Shown here: one piece after another, positions 62,888 to 64,000 of the stretch
Layout of the letters: each line of letters starts with the position of its first letter
Position numbering within the stretch: the first letter of the stretch is position 1
Assembly: GCA_033002965.1 (NCBI GenBank)
Contig: JAURVB010003592.1
Coordinates: 1-64,000 of the forward strand
DNA length: 64,000 bases
Direction of reading: 5' to 3'
Origin: Piper betle
Taxonomy: Eukaryota; Streptophyta; Magnoliopsida; Piperales; Piperaceae
Translations under genes and position numbers: made by a program
The notes under the pieces: generated by a model
What the model was told of the DNA's origin: nothing
The model's input: the letters and a program-made list of their open reading frames with translations, nothing else
Databases searched by the model: none

Positions 62888-64000
62888 CACTGTTTAGAAG
62901 TACTATAAATCATCATCATGGTCATCAATATGCTTGTTTACTCTATATTTGCGCGATGCTCATGTGTATGTGTGTGCGCGCGTAGATGGAGATTGACCAG
63001 GGCCTTGTGTTTCGACTTTTCGAGTTCAGGTCTCCCGATCAGGATGTACTTGAGTACTGTGTTGGATTGGAGAGCTCTCACAAATTAAAGGGAGCTTATT
63101 TTGCCGGTAAGAATTTGCTCGGCTAGATTTAACCATCGTCGCTTTTTCTCTTTCTTATAATTTATTATAATTTCTCGTGAACATATATATATATATATAT
63201 TATCATTTTCCTGTATCAATTCTGCGCATGGATGAGACCTGCTTGTGTGTTGCTATACAGCTTGGTGGACAGCAGCTTTATCTTATTATCTCTTTATTTA
63301 TATATTAACCCCTTTAAAGTGCAGTACTACACTTTTGATTAGGCATATATGTATACGTGTGCTGTGTGTAGTGTGAAATGTCTATAAATAAAGTATATAT
63401 GCTGCTTGAATTAAATTGCATTCTTTCTAACTATAGTATATGAGCTCACATGTGGTTGTATAAATAGGTGTGTGTTTGTGTGTATAAGTATTTAAGATTT
63501 AATTAGTTAGAATTGTTATATTTTTATCAACTATTAAAGTTTAGATATTCATGGTCGTGAAATTCAGCTTTACCCTATCAATTGTTTTTATACAATGAAA
63601 TTTTCATGTATGGAAAGGATTATTTTTTTGACAAGGTAACATCATACAATAAACAGTGCTCATGTCAATTCATGTGTATATATACCTTCTGATTATAAAA
63701 TGTATACTTATAATATGTACACCGACGTAATTGCCTTCTTGACCGTCAACCTGAATTAAAAAGACAAAAAACTAGTCATGTGATTGTAAATAGTCATACT
63801 TCTTTTCTTCTTATCATGCAATTCTCTGGCTCTAATATATATCAGTCTAATCAATTATCATAAAAACTAATCATGCTTTGATCTGCTGAGATACACGAAT
63901 CATGTATGTTCCTGAGTCTGGCAACATGTTTTAGTGATCTGATGTTCCCTTTTTGCATACTATATTATATTTCTATTATATATGTCTATTAGTCGGCACG
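62888..64000. other. 3' region of the LBD gene and AT-rich flank
   Basis: Contains the 3' untranslated region, a short TG/CG-alternating stretch at 62,965-62,985 and a TA tract at 63,184-63,200. No further gene is supported before the window ends. Confidence 0.45.

Overview
This is nuclear DNA from a flowering plant. The genes are intron-containing with GT..AG junctions and belong to plant families: cytochrome b561-DOMON proteins, a SIAMESE-RELATED CDK inhibitor, a peroxisomal glutamate:glyoxylate aminotransferase, and a LOB-domain transcription factor. They are embedded in LTR-retrotransposon debris, solo LTRs, miniature elements and AT microsatellites. The sequence alone does not identify a species. 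There is no sign of a bacterial, organellar or intact viral genome.

Layout. Positions 1-46,500 are repeat-rich and carry three minus-strand copies of a two-exon cytochrome b561/DOMON gene: A at 8,394-9,672, B at 28,004-29,303 and C at 45,230-46,538. Copies A and B sit in a larger duplicated block that also contains a copia gag/LTR remnant and shared flanks, about 2,200-12,060 versus 25,700-31,410. Comparing the two blocks gives natural empty sites. Block A gained a 2,978-bp solo LTR (3,213-6,190, TSD CTTGT) and a hAT-like element (10,909-11,835, 8-bp TSD). Block B gained a miniature LTR element (about 29,906-30,323). The space between the gene copies holds a decayed Ty1/copia element (20,684-26,715, minus) with a triplicated protease segment and a nested solo LTR, gypsy remnants, a large foldback, a roughly 108-bp minisatellite, a second and third copy of the long LTR, five copies of a TRIM-like miniature LTR element with 152-bp LTRs, and a cluster of elements bounded by (TA)n tracts with very GC-rich cores.

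Positions 46,600-64,000 are quieter and gene-bearing. They hold an SMR-type CDK inhibitor (50,578-50,940, minus) whose C-terminus looks frameshifted in a C homopolymer, a complete 13-exon glutamate:glyoxylate aminotransferase gene (52,386-55,961, minus; 481 codons, ending in the peroxisomal signal SRM), a doubtful 130-codon ORF (60,866-61,258, minus) and an intronless class I LBD gene (62,219-62,887, plus). The genes do not form a pathway. Their products act in plasma-membrane electron transfer, cell-cycle inhibition, photorespiration and organ-boundary transcription.

The most unusual signals are: (i) the (TA)n-bounded element array at 32.3-35.1 kb; (ii) the three b561/DOMON copies, whose homology stops a few bases after the stop codon in every copy, with B and C sharing an identical intron inside unrelated flanks; (iii) the miniature LTR family with a visible empty site; and (iv) the apparent single-base frameshift in the SMR gene.
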